From contig CACHEF010000001.1 of NCBI GenBank assembly GCA_902578775.1, positions 62,001 to 126,000 of the forward strand: a stretch of DNA of 64,000 bases. The letters run 5' to 3'. The position numbers were made by a program, and so were the translations under genes. The first letter of the stretch is position 1. Every line of letters starts with the position of its first letter. The notes beneath the pieces were generated by a model. The model saw only the letters and a program-made list of their open reading frames with translations, was not told the DNA's origin and did no database searches. The DNA is from an uncultured Pelagibacteraceae bacterium (GTDB lineage Bacteria > Pseudomonadota > Alphaproteobacteria > Pelagibacterales > Pelagibacteraceae). Shown here one piece after another: positions 27,234 to 38,237 of the stretch.

Positions 27234-28574
27234 TTATTTCGTAGGCTGATCTAAAAATGTTTTCATTGAGTCATCCATAGCTTTTTCCCAAGGCGTGTGA
27301 TGTATTGGCGCTATAGATCCTGTCACTGGTGATGAAAAAGATTTATTTCTGTAAGTTAGAATATCCTCAACTTTATGATGCTCCCATTCTTTAAAATGTT
27401 TTCTAATTAATTCAAAATCAATTTTAGGATAGTCAGACATATCATGTAATTCTTTGGTATATTCAGTTTGAAAATCAATCATTTGATCTGGATTTTCTAA
27501 TTTTTCCTCCATAGAAACCCATTTATTAATATCCTCATTTACCTTTTTATCGTCAGGTATTTTAATCTTTTGCATAATTACATCTCTTGCAAACCAAGCC
27601 TGACAATCAAACATATTGAAAGTATGGAACTGGTCCTGCATTCCCAAATAAAATAACTTATGATTATCTTGCCATACTACACCCTTGTATAGTTTTGGTG
27701 GATATAATCTGTTATGAGTTTTTAATTTTAAATCCTCATTAATAAATGGAAAATGGTGTAAATATCCAGTACACAAAATTATCACGTCTGCATCTTGTTT
27801 GGTTCCATCTTTAAAAATTGCTTTTTTACCCTCAAGTTTATCCAGATAATGAACCTCTTTCATGCCTTTTGGCCATTTAAATCCCATCGGATTATGTCTG
27901 TACCCAATTGTAACGCTTTTAGCTCCATATTTATTGCATTGTAAAGCCACGTCCTCAGCAGAATAACTACTTCCAAGAACAATAACATCTTTATTTCTGA
28001 ATTCTTCAGCATCTCTAAAATCATGTGAATGCATTATTCTTCCGGGAAAAGAGTTCATACCTTTGTACTCAGGAATAAAAGGTACTGAAAAATGACCAGA
28101 GGAAACAACTAAATAATCAAAGTTTTCTGTTAAAATTTTATTGTTAGCTTTGTCTTGATAACTTACTTCAAATTTGTCATTTTTATAAATTGTATTTGTA
28201 ACTCTTGTATTAAATTTAATTTTGTCTTTTAAATTTCCTTGGCTTACTCTTCCAACTATATAATCATAAAGAACTTCTCTTGGAGGAAACGAAGGAATAG
28301 GTTTTTTAAAATGTTCATCAAAAGAGTAATCAGCAAATTCTAAACATTCTTTGGGCCCATTTGACCAAAGATATCTATACATACTATTTGGTATAGGATC
28401 ACCGTATTGATCGGATCCAGTCCGCCAACTGTAATTCCATAACCCACCCCAATTTTCTTGTTTATCGAAACAAACTATATCAGGAATCTTTTCACCTTTT
28501 TTTTCAGCTTGTTCAAAAGATCTTAACATTGATAAACCACATGGTCCTGCACCAATAATTGCTACTTTAGTCAT
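27234..28574 (-). CDS. tmm: Trimethylamine monooxygenase (flavin-containing monooxygenase)
   Basis: A 446-residue FMO-type enzyme. The FAD motif is GAGPCG (residues 8-13), the FMO signature is FPGRIMHSHDF, and the NADPH motif is VLGSSYSAEDVA. Further typical Tmm features are YRYLWSNGPKECLEFADYSF and the conserved CTGYLHHFPF. Tmm oxidises trimethylamine to TMAO with NADPH and O2 in the cytoplasm, and bacterial Tmm also oxidises DMS to DMSO. Upstream it is divergent from gpsA with about 80 bases between starts. Directly downstream is dddK, whose product DMS is a Tmm substrate. Length and motifs match the SAR11/Roseobacter Tmm family. Confidence 0.93.
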   Translation of the reverse strand: MTKVAIIGAGPCGLSMLRSFEQAEKKGEKIPDIVCFDKQENWGGLWNYSWRTGSDQYGDPIPNSMYRYLWSNGPKECLEFADYSFDEHFKKPIPSFPPREVLYDYIVGRVSQGNLKDKIKFNTRVTNTIYKNDKFEVSYQDKANNKILTENFDYLVVSSGHFSVPFIPEYKGMNSFPGRIMHSHDFRDAEEFRNKDVIVLGSSYSAEDVALQCNKYGAKSVTIGYRHNPMGFKWPKGMKEVHYLDKLEGKKAIFKDGTKQDADVIILCTGYLHHFPFINEDLKLKTHNRLYPPKLYKGVVWQDNHKLFYLGMQDQFHTFNMFDCQAWFARDVIMQKIKIPDDKKVNEDINKWVSMEEKLENPDQMIDFQTEYTKELHDMSDYPKIDFELIRKHFKEWEHHKVEDILTYRNKSFSSPVTGSIAPIHHTPWEKAMDDSMKTFLDQPTK

Positions 28575-28656
28575 AAATAAAACTCCGTTTACAAAAAATT
28601 TATAACTACATTTTACTAATAAAATGATAAAAATTGCAATAAATTAATAATTATTT

Positions 28657-29619
28657 ATGAAAAAAATTTTAGTAATTGGTGGTGGTGCTATGGGTTCTGC
28701 ATTCACAATTCCATGCATAGAAAATAAAAATATAGTCACAATTACAGAACCTTATAATAATATATTTATAAAAAACCTTTCTTCAAAAAATAAATTTCAT
28801 TCGGCATTAAAAGTTAGTTTACCAAAAAAATTAAAATTTCGAAAATTTTCTGAAAATTTGTTAAAAGAAAAATTTGATCTAATTGTAATTGCCCTTAGTC
28901 TTCCAGGAATTGATTTTATTGGCAAGAAATTAAAAAAATTTAAAATTAAAACTCCAATTTTAGTTCTTACTAAAGGTTTGAAATATGAGAAAAAAAATAA
29001 AAAAATTCTTACAATCCCGGAACAATTAAAAAAAAACTATAATGTATCAAATATTTCAATTTTAAAAGGACCTTGTCTAGCTAAAGAATTAGCTAAAAAA
29101 AACCAAACAAATGTAATTATTGCTAACAAAAGCATTAAGAAAGCTCAACAAATTGGCAAAATGATTTCTACTAGCTATTACTTAATTGAATTTTCCAAAG
29201 ATGTCATTGGAATAGAAGTTTGCTCGGCAATAAAAAATATATATTCAATGATTATTGGAGCAGGACAAAGTCTAAACGCATCATCAAATTTATTTCAAAA
29301 ATCTGTAATAGAAATGAAGTATTTAACAAAATATTTTAAAGGCCAAGAACATACAATTATGGGTCTTGCAGGTGTTGGGGATTTATATGTGAGTGCTGCT
29401 GGTGGAAGAAATAGTAAAATGGGAAGCTACTTAGGAAAGGGGTATACTTTCAAAATAGCTAAAAAAAGATTTATGCCCTATGATACTGTTGAGGGTGAGC
29501 AATTAGCAAAAGAAATAGCACCTTTCATTTTTAAAAAAGTTAGTAAAAGAAAAATTCCATTGATGATAAGTTTGTTAAAAACAATAATTAATAATAAAAG
29601 ATTAAAAATTAAGGTTTAA
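28657..29619 (+). CDS. gpsA: NAD(P)-dependent glycerol-3-phosphate dehydrogenase-like
   Basis: A 320-residue protein with the N-terminal Rossmann motif [13 protein letters not shown] and the family's C-terminal helical domain ([58 protein letters not shown]). GpsA makes sn-glycerol 3-phosphate from DHAP for phospholipid synthesis. Some motifs are degenerate, for example the lysine region [14 protein letters not shown] is intact but surrounding regions are very lysine-rich, so it may be a second gpsA paralogue with altered substrate. It converges with fhs, overlapping its 3' end by four bases. Confidence 0.8.
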   Translation: MKKILVIGGGAMGSAFTIPCIENKNIVTITEPYNNIFIKNLSSKNKFHSALKVSLPKKLKFRKFSENLLKEKFDLIVIALSLPGIDFIGKKLKKFKIKTPILVLTKGLKYEKKNKKILTIPEQLKKNYNVSNISILKGPCLAKELAKKNQTNVIIANKSIKKAQQIGKMISTSYYLIEFSKDVIGIEVCSAIKNIYSMIIGAGQSLNASSNLFQKSVIEMKYLTKYFKGQEHTIMGLAGVGDLYVSAAGGRNSKMGSYLGKGYTFKIAKKRFMPYDTVEGEQLAKEIAPFIFKKVSKRKIPLMISLLKTIINNKRLKIKV

Positions 29620-31301
29620 AACAAACCTTCTATATCACCTTTTTTATTAAGTTTAATAGAATCTGCAGCAGGCACTCTTGGTAAGCCAGGCATTGTCATT
29701 ATCGCTCCACAAACAACAACGATAAATTCAGCACCAGATGAAAGTCTTATTTCTCTTATAGGCATAGTATGACCTGCTGGTGCACCTTTAAGAGTTGGAT
29801 CAGTGGAAAAACTATATTGAGTTTTTGCTATACAAATAGGTAAGTCTCCATATCCAGCATCTTCAAAATTTTTAAGCTGATCTCTGATTTTAGTGTCAGC
29901 TATAACTTCATCCGCTCTATAGATTTCTTTAGCAATTGTTTCTATCTTTTTAAAAAGAGGGGTTTTACTTTCATATAAAAATTTAAAATTAGCCACTTTT
30001 TTTTCACATATATCGACAACAAGATTTGCTAGATCTTTTGTGCCCTCACCACCATTTGCCCAATGAGTACATAGACTTACTTTTATACCTAAACCTTTAC
30101 AAAAATTTATTAAAGCTTTAACCTCTTGCTCTGTATCTTTAATAAAGTGGTTTACTGCTATCACAACAGGTAAATCAAATTTTTTTATATTTTCTATATG
30201 TCTTTGGAGATTAACAAGTCCTAATTTTAAAGCATCAACATTTTCATTATTTAAGTCATCTTTAGATACACCACCATGCATCTTTAATGCTCTTATTGTA
30301 GCAACTATCACTACACAATTTGGTTTTAAACTTGATTTTCTGCATTTTATGTCCAGAAATTTTTCAGCACCTAAATCAGCGCCAAAACCTGCCTCAGTTA
30401 CAACATAATCAGCCATTTTCAATCCAGCTTTTGTTGCAATTACTGAATTACATCCATGAGCAATATTTGCAAAAGGTCCTCCATGAATAATTGCAGGATT
30501 GTTTTCTAAAGTTTGAGTAACGTTAGGCCTAATTGCATCTTTGAGTAATACAGTCATAGGACCTTGAGCTTTTAAATCTTTTGCATAAATAGGCTTTCTT
30601 TCTCTTGTATAAGCAATTGTTATATTTCCAATTCTTTTTTCTAAATCATCTAGATTGTTAGCTAAACAAAAGATAGCCATTATTTCTGAGGCAACAGTAA
30701 TATCAAAACCATCTTCTCTAGGAAAACCATTTGCTACTCCACCTAAATTAATATTTATTGATCTAAGAGCTCTATCATTCATATCAATGACTCTTTTCCA
30801 AACAATTCTTCTTACGTCTATATTTAATTTATTTCCCCAATAAATATGATTATCAATTAATGCTGATAAAAGATTGTGAGCCGATGTAATTGCATGAAAA
30901 TCTCCTGTGAAATGTAGATTGATCTGTTCCATTGGCACAACTTGAGCATAACCACCTCCAGCAGCGCCACCTTTCATTCCAAATGAAGGTCCCAAACTTG
31001 GCTCTCTAAGACAAACAATTGATTTTTTTCCAATTTTATTCAACCCATCATTTAAACCTACAGATGTAGTAGTTTTTCCCTCACCAGCAGGTGTAGGAGT
31101 TATGGCTGTTACCAAAATTAATTTTCCGTCAGGTTTATCTTTTAGTTGATCTAGATATTCTAAATTCATTTTAGCAATATGCCTGCCCATAGGGCTGAAT
31201 GCAGCGCTTTCATCAGGTACTCCGACCTTAGCTAAAATATCCTTAATAGGGTGCATTTTTGCTTCTCTTGCTATTTGAATATCTGATTTTACTTCGCTCA
31301 T
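29616..31301 (-). CDS. fhs: Formate-tetrahydrofolate ligase
   Basis: A 561-residue Fhs. The P-loop is [16 protein letters not shown] (about residues 69-84), and other family motifs are [36 protein letters not shown] and [16 protein letters not shown]. The enzyme joins formate, ATP and tetrahydrofolate to 10-formyl-THF, or runs backward to make ATP during C1 oxidation. In this window it sits between Tmm/DddK and the SoxBDAG operon, where formaldehyde and methylene-THF are produced from methylated compounds, so it probably forms part of the C1 oxidation path. It is divergent from soxB with about 120 bases between starts. Confidence 0.96.
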   Translation of the reverse strand: MSEVKSDIQIAREAKMHPIKDILAKVGVPDESAAFSPMGRHIAKMNLEYLDQLKDKPDGKLILVTAITPTPAGEGKTTTSVGLNDGLNKIGKKSIVCLREPSLGPSFGMKGGAAGGGYAQVVPMEQINLHFTGDFHAITSAHNLLSALIDNHIYWGNKLNIDVRRIVWKRVIDMNDRALRSININLGGVANGFPREDGFDITVASEIMAIFCLANNLDDLEKRIGNITIAYTRERKPIYAKDLKAQGPMTVLLKDAIRPNVTQTLENNPAIIHGGPFANIAHGCNSVIATKAGLKMADYVVTEAGFGADLGAEKFLDIKCRKSSLKPNCVVIVATIRALKMHGGVSKDDLNNENVDALKLGLVNLQRHIENIKKFDLPVVIAVNHFIKDTEQEVKALINFCKGLGIKVSLCTHWANGGEGTKDLANLVVDICEKKVANFKFLYESKTPLFKKIETIAKEIYRADEVIADTKIRDQLKNFEDAGYGDLPICIAKTQYSFSTDPTLKGAPAGHTMPIREIRLSSGAEFIVVVCGAIMTMPGLPRVPAADSIKLNKKGDIEGLF

Positions 31302-31425
31302 AAAGGTTTCTTAGTTATATTAAATTTTGAAGATTAGTATCTCTTTTTAAAGGCTTTGGAAATATCTAAAAATTATATATAAAAAAAATACGAACTATTT
31401 CTACTCATTATTATAAAATTTATAT

Positions 31426-32682
31426 ATGCAAAAATATTCAGTATTTAATTTAATTAAAAACGCCTTTTCAAATCATGAGAATTGGGATCTTGCGTGGAAA
31501 GACCCAACACCTAAAAAAGAGTATGATGTAGTTATTATTGGAGGTGGTGGACATGGTTTAGCAACTGCATATTATCTCGCGAAAGAACATAATATTACAA
31601 ATGTCGCCATAATAGAAAAAGGATGGATAGGAGGAGGAAATGTAGGTAGGAATACTACAATAATTAGATCTAATTATATGCATGATGACAATGCTTTATT
31701 TAGTGAATTTGGCATGGATCTTTGGAGAAAAATGAGCCAAGATTTAAATTACAATGTAATGTTTTCTCCTAGAGGAATTATCAATCTTGCGCATTCAGAT
31801 GCACAAATGAATGTTTACGCTAGAAGAGGAAATTCAATGAGATTAAATGGGATTGATGCTATTCTTTTAAACAGGGATCAAGTTAAAGAAATTATTCCGA
31901 TGGCAGACTTTTCTGATAACGTTAGATTTCCAATATTTGGTGGCTTGATGCAACCTAGTGCAGGCACTGCTAGACATGATGCTGTAGCTTGGGGTTATGC
32001 AAGACAAGCAGATTCTATGGGTGTTGATATAATTCAAAATTGCGAAGTAACAGGTTTTGATGTTTCAGGGGGAAAAATAAAAGGTGTAAGAACATCACGC
32101 GGAGATATTAAAGTAAAAAAAATTGGATTGTGTGTTGCTGGTAGCACAAATATTTTAGCAGAAAAACTTAACATGAGGTTACCAATAGAAACACATCTAT
32201 TGCAAGCGTGCGTATCTGAACCAGTGAAACCAATTTTAGATAGAGTTGTAACTTTTGGTGCTGGACATTTTTATATAAGTCAATCAGACAAAGGTGAAAT
32301 GGTAATGGGTGGTGATTTGGATGGATACAACAGTTACGCTCAAAGAGGTAATCTTCCAACTTTACAGCATGTTTTGACAGAAGGAATAGCTATGATGCCA
32401 TTTCTTAGTAAATTAAAAATGCTTAGAACTTGGGGTGGTATAATGGATATGTCTATGGATGGTTCTCCAATTATTGATAAAACTCACATAGAAGGTTTGT
32501 ATTTAAATTGTGGTTGGTGTTATGGTGGATTTAAAGCAACACCAGCATCTGGTTGGACATTTGCTCATACCATTGCACAAGATAGAGTTCATGAATTAAA
32601 CGCTGGATATAATTTGAATAGATTTAATACAGGTCACTTATTAGATGAAAAAGGACTTGGTACAAAAACTTGGATTTCATAA
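31426..32682 (+). CDS. soxB: Sarcosine oxidase subunit beta
   Basis: A 418-residue flavoprotein with FAD motif VVIIGGGGHGLATAYYLA (about residues 35-52). His184 in GTARHDAVAWGYAR corresponds to the histidine that carries covalent FMN in heterotetrameric sarcosine oxidase. The order soxB, soxD, soxA, soxG is the classic operon. The beta subunit oxidises the N-methyl of sarcosine, and electrons and methylene pass to the alpha subunit. N-methylglutamate dehydrogenase (MgdA) is homologous, but the match here to SoxB is strong throughout. A typical SoxB N-terminal tag (MQKYSVFNLIKNAF) is present. The stop is followed at once by the soxD ATG. Confidence 0.93.
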   Translation: MQKYSVFNLIKNAFSNHENWDLAWKDPTPKKEYDVVIIGGGGHGLATAYYLAKEHNITNVAIIEKGWIGGGNVGRNTTIIRSNYMHDDNALFSEFGMDLWRKMSQDLNYNVMFSPRGIINLAHSDAQMNVYARRGNSMRLNGIDAILLNRDQVKEIIPMADFSDNVRFPIFGGLMQPSAGTARHDAVAWGYARQADSMGVDIIQNCEVTGFDVSGGKIKGVRTSRGDIKVKKIGLCVAGSTNILAEKLNMRLPIETHLLQACVSEPVKPILDRVVTFGAGHFYISQSDKGEMVMGGDLDGYNSYAQRGNLPTLQHVLTEGIAMMPFLSKLKMLRTWGGIMDMSMDGSPIIDKTHIEGLYLNCGWCYGGFKATPASGWTFAHTIAQDRVHELNAGYNLNRFNTGHLLDEKGLGTKTWIS

Positions 32683-32952
32683 ATGCTTCATATTAAATGT
32701 CCACATTGTGGAATGAGATCACAAAATGAATTTTCTTATGGAGGAGATGCTACAGTTAAAAGACCTGAATTAGGTAAAGAGATATCTGATCAAGAATGGA
32801 ATGACTTTGTTTACAATAGAAAAAGTTTAAGAGGTAAACATTGGGAGTTATGGCAACACATATCAGGTTGTCGTCAATGGATAAAAGTTGAAAGAGATAC
32901 AGCATCTCATGAGATCTTTAAAACTTTAAAAGCTGATCAGGAAATTTCCTAA
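32683..32952 (+). CDS. soxD: Sarcosine oxidase subunit delta
   Basis: An 89-residue small subunit with a zinc site: CPHC at residues 6-9 and a later His/Cys pair (QHISGCRQW), as in SoxD. It includes the conserved NEFSYGGDA and RHWELW-like motifs. It stabilises the SoxABDG tetramer and bridges alpha and beta. The TAA stop shares one base with the soxA ATG (TAATG), enforcing coupled translation. Confidence 0.92.
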   Translation: MLHIKCPHCGMRSQNEFSYGGDATVKRPELGKEISDQEWNDFVYNRKSLRGKHWELWQHISGCRQWIKVERDTASHEIFKTLKADQEIS

Positions 32953-35948
32953 TGACTCAAGCATTTAGATTAGAAAATGTAGGATTAATTAATAGAAATA
33001 AAAAACTTTCATTTAAATTTAATGGTAAAAACTATCATGGCTATGAAGGAGATACTTTAGCATCAGCATTAATTGCAAATGGTGTACATTTAGTCGGTAG
33101 AAGTTTTAAGTATCACAGACCAAGAGGATTTTTTGGTGCTGGTGTTGACGAACCATATGCAATAGTTCAATTATATAGAAATGGTGAAACAGAACCAAAT
33201 ATAAAAGCCACAGAACAAGAGCTTTTCGAAGGCTTGGAGGCTAAAAGCGTAAATTGTTGGCCAAGCGTAAATTTTGATATTGGAGCTATAAATAATTTTT
33301 TAAAAATATTTCTCCCTGCAGGATTTTATTATAAGACTTTTATGTGGCCAAAAAGCTTTTGGTACAAAGTTTATGAACCGTTTATTAGAAAAGCAGCTGG
33401 ACTTGGCGTTGCGTCTATAAAACACGACAAAGAAAGATACGAACATAAGTACGAATATTGTGACTTATTAATTACTGGATCTGGACCATCTGGATTGGCA
33501 AGCGCTTATGCTGCTGCAAAGAATGGAGCTAGAGTAATTTTGGCTGAAGATAAATCAAGATTTGGCGGAACATTATTAACTAGTGATGTAAATATAGGTA
33601 ATCAATCAGGTAAAGAATGGGCAGATGGAATAATTTCCGAACTTAAGGAAATGCCTAACGTTACAGTTAAAAATAGATCACAAGTTTTTGGTTACTATGA
33701 CCACAATATGTTAGTGATGTCTGAGAGGATAAGTGACCACTTACCTGAAACAAAAAAATTCCACCCAAAACAAAGATTGTGGTACATAAGAGCTAAAGAA
33801 GTTTTAATATCCTCGGGATCAATTGAAAGACCAATTGTATTTGGTAATAATGATACCCCAGGGGTAATGCTTTCATCAGCTGCAAAAGAGTATTTAAAAG
33901 TTTATGGAGTATTAGTTGGAAAAAATCCACTTATTTTTACCAATAATGATAGTGGCTATGAGACTGCGATAGAGTTTAAAAAAAATGGTATTGATCCAGT
34001 TATTTTAGATACAAGAAATGATCCTAATTCAGAGATAATTGATGAAGCAAAAAATCTAGGAATAGATATAAAATTTTCTTACGTAGTAGTAGCCGCTCAA
34101 GGTTATAAAAAAGTAAAATCAGCTGATATCGCAAAAATTTCTGAAGACAAAGAGCAACTTGGAAAAATAGAAAACATTAAATGTGACTGTATCTGTGTAT
34201 CAGGTTTTTGGACACCAACTATTCATTTGGCCTCACAATCAGGAAATAAATCAAAATTTAAAGAGGATATAGATGCATTCATTCCAGGGATATCAAAACA
34301 AAATGAAACAACTTTAGGTGCTGCTAATGGGGTTTATACTTTAGATCAAACCTTAAAAAGTTCATTTGAAACTGGTCAAAAATTGTCAAAAGAAATTACT
34401 AATAATGATAATAAGATCTCTTTCCCAAATGTTGTTGAAAAAAAATCAACAGTTCATGATAAATTTTGGTGCGTACCACTTCCAAAAGGAAAAAATTACA
34501 AAAGATTTTTAGATTTTCAAAACGATGTTGCGGTATCTGACATTGAAATCGCTTTAAAAGAGGGATATCGATCAATTGAACATGTTAAGCGATACACAAC
34601 TCTTGGAATGGCTACCGATCAAGGTAAAACAAGTAATCTTAATGGTTTGCAATTAGTATCCAAAATAGAAAATAAAGTTGTACCAGCTGTAGGCCATACA
34701 ACATTTAGACCTCCATATACACCAGTTTCAATCGGAGCAATTGTTGGAAGAGAAGTTGGGAAACATTCAAAACCAACTAGAAAATCACCAATGCATACAT
34801 GGCATGAGAAAAATAATGCAGTTTTTGTTGATGCAGGTGTGTGGTTAAGACCAAGATACTATAAACGAGGAAATGAGAATTTGTTTGAGGCATCAAAAAG
34901 AGAGGCAAAAAATGTAAGAACAAATGTAGGTGTTTGTGATGTAACGACGTTAGGAAAAATAGACATTAAAGGGCCGGATGCAGCCGAATTACTCAATAGA
35001 GTTTATACGAATGCCTGGTTAAAGTTACCAGTGGGTAAAGCAAGATATGGAGTGATGTTAAGGGAAGATGGAATAGTTATGGATGATGGAACAACTACAA
35101 GAATTTCTGAAAATCATTATCATATGACTACCACAACTGCTCAAGCAGCGAACGTTCTCTCTCATTTAGAATACTATTTACAACTAGTATGGCCTGAATT
35201 GAATGTGAATGTGGTTTCAACCACTGAGCAATGGGCAGGAGCTGCAATTGCTGGACCAAAATCAAGAGATTTATTACAAAAACTATTTCCGAATTCTGAT
35301 GTGTCTAATGAAGGTTTGCCTTTTATGGGTTATATCGAGGGAGATTTATTTGGAGTAAAAGCTAAAATCTTTAGAATTTCTTTTTCAGGTGAACTTGCAT
35401 ATGAAATTAATGTTGAGTCAGATAATGGAAATTTCATGTGGGAAAAAATTATGGAAGTCGGTCAAGAATTTGAAATTCAACCATATGGCACAGAAGCGTT
35501 ATCAACTTTGAGAATAGAAATGGGACACGTTGCAGGTTCAGAGCTTGATGGAAGAACTATTCCTTATGACAATTCTTTAGAGGGTTTGTTAAGTAAAAAG
35601 AAAGATTTTATAGGAAAAAGATCTTTAACTAGAAAGGCTTTTACAGCTGATGATAGACAAAAAATTGTTGGCGTTGTTCCTTTAGATAAAAAAACAAGCA
35701 TTCCAGAAGGATCACATTTGGTTAAAGATTCAAATGCTCCACTACCAAATCCTAAATTAGGATATATTTCAGCCTCTTGTTGGAGTGTTGAGTATGATAA
35801 TCCATTTTCATTAGCAATATTGAAAGATGGAAAAAATATGATTGGTGAAAAATTATTTGTGATGTCTCCACTTAAAAACAAAGTAATCCCAGTTGAAATA
35901 GTTTCTTCACATTATGTCGATCCAAAAGGTGAAAGGGTTAGATCATGA
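32952..35948 (+). CDS. soxA: Sarcosine oxidase subunit alpha (with folate-binding GcvT domain)
   Basis: A 998-residue protein. The N-terminal domain includes [19 protein letters not shown] and [14 protein letters not shown], then a pyridine-nucleotide disulfide-type domain with [20 protein letters not shown] (about residue 170), and a C-terminal GcvT-like folate domain (from about residue 620) with [29 protein letters not shown] and [15 protein letters not shown]. It accepts the methylene group of sarcosine on THF to form 5,10-methylene-THF. Complete and in frame. The soxG start overlaps its end by four bases. Confidence 0.93.
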   Translation: MTQAFRLENVGLINRNKKLSFKFNGKNYHGYEGDTLASALIANGVHLVGRSFKYHRPRGFFGAGVDEPYAIVQLYRNGETEPNIKATEQELFEGLEAKSVNCWPSVNFDIGAINNFLKIFLPAGFYYKTFMWPKSFWYKVYEPFIRKAAGLGVASIKHDKERYEHKYEYCDLLITGSGPSGLASAYAAAKNGARVILAEDKSRFGGTLLTSDVNIGNQSGKEWADGIISELKEMPNVTVKNRSQVFGYYDHNMLVMSERISDHLPETKKFHPKQRLWYIRAKEVLISSGSIERPIVFGNNDTPGVMLSSAAKEYLKVYGVLVGKNPLIFTNNDSGYETAIEFKKNGIDPVILDTRNDPNSEIIDEAKNLGIDIKFSYVVVAAQGYKKVKSADIAKISEDKEQLGKIENIKCDCICVSGFWTPTIHLASQSGNKSKFKEDIDAFIPGISKQNETTLGAANGVYTLDQTLKSSFETGQKLSKEITNNDNKISFPNVVEKKSTVHDKFWCVPLPKGKNYKRFLDFQNDVAVSDIEIALKEGYRSIEHVKRYTTLGMATDQGKTSNLNGLQLVSKIENKVVPAVGHTTFRPPYTPVSIGAIVGREVGKHSKPTRKSPMHTWHEKNNAVFVDAGVWLRPRYYKRGNENLFEASKREAKNVRTNVGVCDVTTLGKIDIKGPDAAELLNRVYTNAWLKLPVGKARYGVMLREDGIVMDDGTTTRISENHYHMTTTTAQAANVLSHLEYYLQLVWPELNVNVVSTTEQWAGAAIAGPKSRDLLQKLFPNSDVSNEGLPFMGYIEGDLFGVKAKIFRISFSGELAYEINVESDNGNFMWEKIMEVGQEFEIQPYGTEALSTLRIEMGHVAGSELDGRTIPYDNSLEGLLSKKKDFIGKRSLTRKAFTADDRQKIVGVVPLDKKTSIPEGSHLVKDSNAPLPNPKLGYISASCWSVEYDNPFSLAILKDGKNMIGEKLFVMSPLKNKVIPVEIVSSHYVDPKGERVRS

Positions 35949-36532
35949 GCTCAATTTCAGCTTTAGCAAATGTTCATTCAACAGGTCAATTTGGTGATCA
36001 TGAAGGCAAAAATGAAAATGATCTTTTAAAAATTTCAGAAATAAAAAATTTACTTATAGTTCAAATAGTTCAGTATAAAAGTTCAACAGTTTCAATTAAA
36101 GATATTGAAATTGATGGTTTAAGATTAAAAGATGAACCATTACGAGTGTTAAATAATAGTAATACAAGAATATTATGGAATGGACCAAAGAATTGGCTAT
36201 TAGTTTCAACAAAAAAAGATTTATTAAAAAAAATTTTGGAAAATTTTCAAGAAAAAGATTTTGCTGTGACAGACTTATCTCATTCAAGAGCTATAATTCA
36301 AATAGAAGGACAAGAGGTAAAAGAAATTTTAAAAAAAGGGTGTCCTTTCAATTTTAATACTTTAGAAAAAAATAATTCAATAAATTCTATTTATAATGGA
36401 ATAGCTTTCACTGTTGATATGATGAATGAAAATCCTGATAAGGTAAGATTATTTACTCTTAGAAGTTTTGGAGAATCTTTGTATCATTCTATCACAGATG
36501 CATCTCTGGAATTTGGTTTCAAATCATTATGA
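35945..36532 (+). CDS. soxG: Sarcosine oxidase subunit gamma
   Basis: A 195-residue protein with a GcvT-like fold fragment ([53 protein letters not shown]) and the ending [17 protein letters not shown], as in SoxG. It completes the heterotetramer. The overlap with soxA (ATGA) and the 5-base gap to the convergent transporter gene show the typical compactness of this genome. The end of the operon has no visible terminator. Confidence 0.85.
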   Translation: MSSISALANVHSTGQFGDHEGKNENDLLKISEIKNLLIVQIVQYKSSTVSIKDIEIDGLRLKDEPLRVLNNSNTRILWNGPKNWLLVSTKKDLLKKILENFQEKDFAVTDLSHSRAIIQIEGQEVKEILKKGCPFNFNTLEKNNSINSIYNGIAFTVDMMNENPDKVRLFTLRSFGESLYHSITDASLEFGFKSL

Positions 36533-36537
36533 ATGTA

Positions 36538-37386
36538 TTAATTTCGTGTGGCGATGTAAACACCTATTGTGGTAATTAGAAACCCTAAAAGATCTAAATT
36601 AGTTAAACTTTCATTTAAAAAAAGCCAAGCCATAAATGCTGATGTAGCTGGTATTAAAAAAAATATAGAGACAGTTTTACTTGCTGAGTTGTTTTTTATT
36701 AAATACATCAATATTGTAAAAGCACCAAAAGACACTAAAAAAATTTGATGACTCATTGCAAGAATAAATGTCTGCGTGAAATCAATATAAGGTCTGGCAA
36801 AAAAAATTATGATTATCATATGAAATGAAACACCTCCTAAACCTTGATACATATTGCTTACTGAAAGTGGGAGATTATTACTTAATTTCTTTTGCCAAAT
36901 AGTTGAGGCTGTTATTGCAATTAAAGCTATTATAGTTGCAATTAAACCCATCACTGGAATATTTGATCCAATATCTAGACCAAGAACTAAAGCTGCACCA
37001 GAAAATCCAAGCAAAACACCAATCCATTGTTTTTTAGATACTTTTTCTTTAAGTATTGGTCCGCTAAGAGCATTAGTTAGTATTGGCTGTAGGGTAACAA
37101 TTAGAGCAGCAATACCTGTTGGCATGCCAATTGATATAGAGTAAAAAACTCCACCTAAATAAAGACCATGAAAAAGTACTCCACTAAAAAAAGATTCTAA
37201 AAAATTTTTTCTATTTACTAAAATTTTTTTTTTTGAATAAAGGGAAAATAATAAAAAACCTAATGTTACAATTGAAAATCTAAAAGCAAGAGCTGAAAAT
37301 GGGTCACTGTTATCAATCAAAGGTTTAGTTGTTATAAAAGCTGATGACCAAAGAGTAATAAAAATAAATGGGAATACTTTAACCAT
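36538..37386 (-). CDS. EamA/DMT-family transporter
   Basis: A 282-residue protein with about ten hydrophobic helices in two EamA repeats, typical of drug/metabolite exporters: FITLWSSAFITTKPLI at the start and ALIVTLQPILTNALSGPIL near repeat one's end, then FLIPATSAFMAWLFLNESLT in repeat two. Substrate unknown. DMT exporters often release amino acids or metabolites. It converges with soxG and is divergent from a small membrane protein gene. A role in export of surplus C1-linked metabolites is only a guess from position. Confidence 0.85.
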   Translation of the reverse strand: MVKVFPFIFITLWSSAFITTKPLIDNSDPFSALAFRFSIVTLGFLLFSLYSKKKILVNRKNFLESFFSGVLFHGLYLGGVFYSISIGMPTGIAALIVTLQPILTNALSGPILKEKVSKKQWIGVLLGFSGAALVLGLDIGSNIPVMGLIATIIALIAITASTIWQKKLSNNLPLSVSNMYQGLGGVSFHMIIIIFFARPYIDFTQTFILAMSHQIFLVSFGAFTILMYLIKNNSASKTVSIFFLIPATSAFMAWLFLNESLTNLDLLGFLITTIGVYIATRN

Positions 37387-37492
37387 GACATTTAATAAAC
37401 CAAAAAGATAAGTAAATTCATATAAATTTTTCTCATTTTGAACTATTTATTTATAGAAACCATTAAACAAATCGCTTAGTGTGAGATAAGGG

Positions 37493-37807
37493 ATGAGTAA
37501 TAAAATAGTAAAAATTGCTATAATAGCATTCTCGTTTTTCTTTTTAACGGGATTTATTCCTGTTATGAGCATTCTTGGACCTGGTATCACTGCTGTTACT
37601 TCTGGTAATATTTACAAAGCAAGTGCACAATTCCTGATTGATCAAAAAATAAAAAAAGAAACTGGAAAAAACTCATTTGCACTAGTCAAACAAGAAATAG
37701 AAAAAAAAAATCAGCAAAATAAATTCAATGAGGATTTAAAAAAATTAGTTGAAAAAAGAATAGAAATTACAAGAAAAAAACTTAATCTAAATAATATTAT
37801 TCAATAA
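37493..37807 (+). CDS. Small membrane-anchored protein, unknown
   Basis: A 104-residue protein. The N-terminal hydrophobic helix (IAIIAFSFFFLTGFIPVMSIL) is followed by a glycine-rich stretch PGITAVTSGNIYKASAQFLID and a highly charged, probably coiled-coil tail (about residues 50-100, alternating Lys and Glu). This resembles small inner-membrane proteins with cytoplasmic coiled-coil tails. The gene is divergent from the EamA gene and its 3' end overlaps the next, opposite gene by 11 bases. Not recognised. Confidence 0.65.
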   Translation: MSNKIVKIAIIAFSFFFLTGFIPVMSILGPGITAVTSGNIYKASAQFLIDQKIKKETGKNSFALVKQEIEKKNQQNKFNEDLKKLVEKRIEITRKKLNLNNIIQ

Positions 37808-38234
37808 GCCCTAAAAATATTAAATTTTCCTGTTTGCTCTCTTTACACCATAATTCATAGCTTTCACACATTCTCCATATATGGTCAAAAGCTCTTTGAG
37901 ATAATTCTAATGGATAATGGCTCTTGGCAAAATATAAATCTGGAAATTGAATTAATTGTTTAACCATCATATCTTTTTGGAGCTGTAATAATCTTATCGT
38001 TTCCTCAGGAATTTTTTTCTTTGTGATTGGATCAATAAATTTATTTTTTTTTAATTTTTTAAACCATTCGTCATGAAATTTTCCAGAACTTATATGAATA
38101 TAAGTATCAGTGCCGATAAAAGCTTCAATAGAATCCACATTATTTAAATATGAATTTTTTTTCTTTATTTTACAAACTTCAGAATAAATTAATTCAGCAA
38201 CAATTAATACGTATGGCTTTTCTTTAGACGGCAT
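37797..38234 (-). CDS. Conserved hypothetical, 145 residues
   Basis: A soluble protein without signal or membrane segment. Aromatic and histidine residues are frequent (THYPLE-like YFAKSHYPLELSQRAFDHIWRMCESYELWC), including two close cysteines (in WRMCESYELWCKES). It follows the aspartate racemase-like gene by three bases in the same direction, and that in turn follows a cupin gene, so the three are likely one transcript. Function unknown. Confidence 0.6.
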   Translation of the reverse strand: MPSKEKPYVLIVAELIYSEVCKIKKKNSYLNNVDSIEAFIGTDTYIHISSGKFHDEWFKKLKKNKFIDPITKKKIPEETIRLLQLQKDMMVKQLIQFPDLYFAKSHYPLELSQRAFDHIWRMCESYELWCKESKQENLIFLGLIE

Positions 38235-38237
38235 TAA

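Noticed and set aside
31302-31425. Glycine riboswitch upstream of the sox operon
   Set aside because: The 124-base spacer is very AT-rich and shows none of the conserved GC-containing helices expected for a glycine riboswitch.
36096-36287. Antisense frame within soxG
   Set aside because: It lies within the clear soxG coding sequence, lacks a ribosome site and has no recognisable features.
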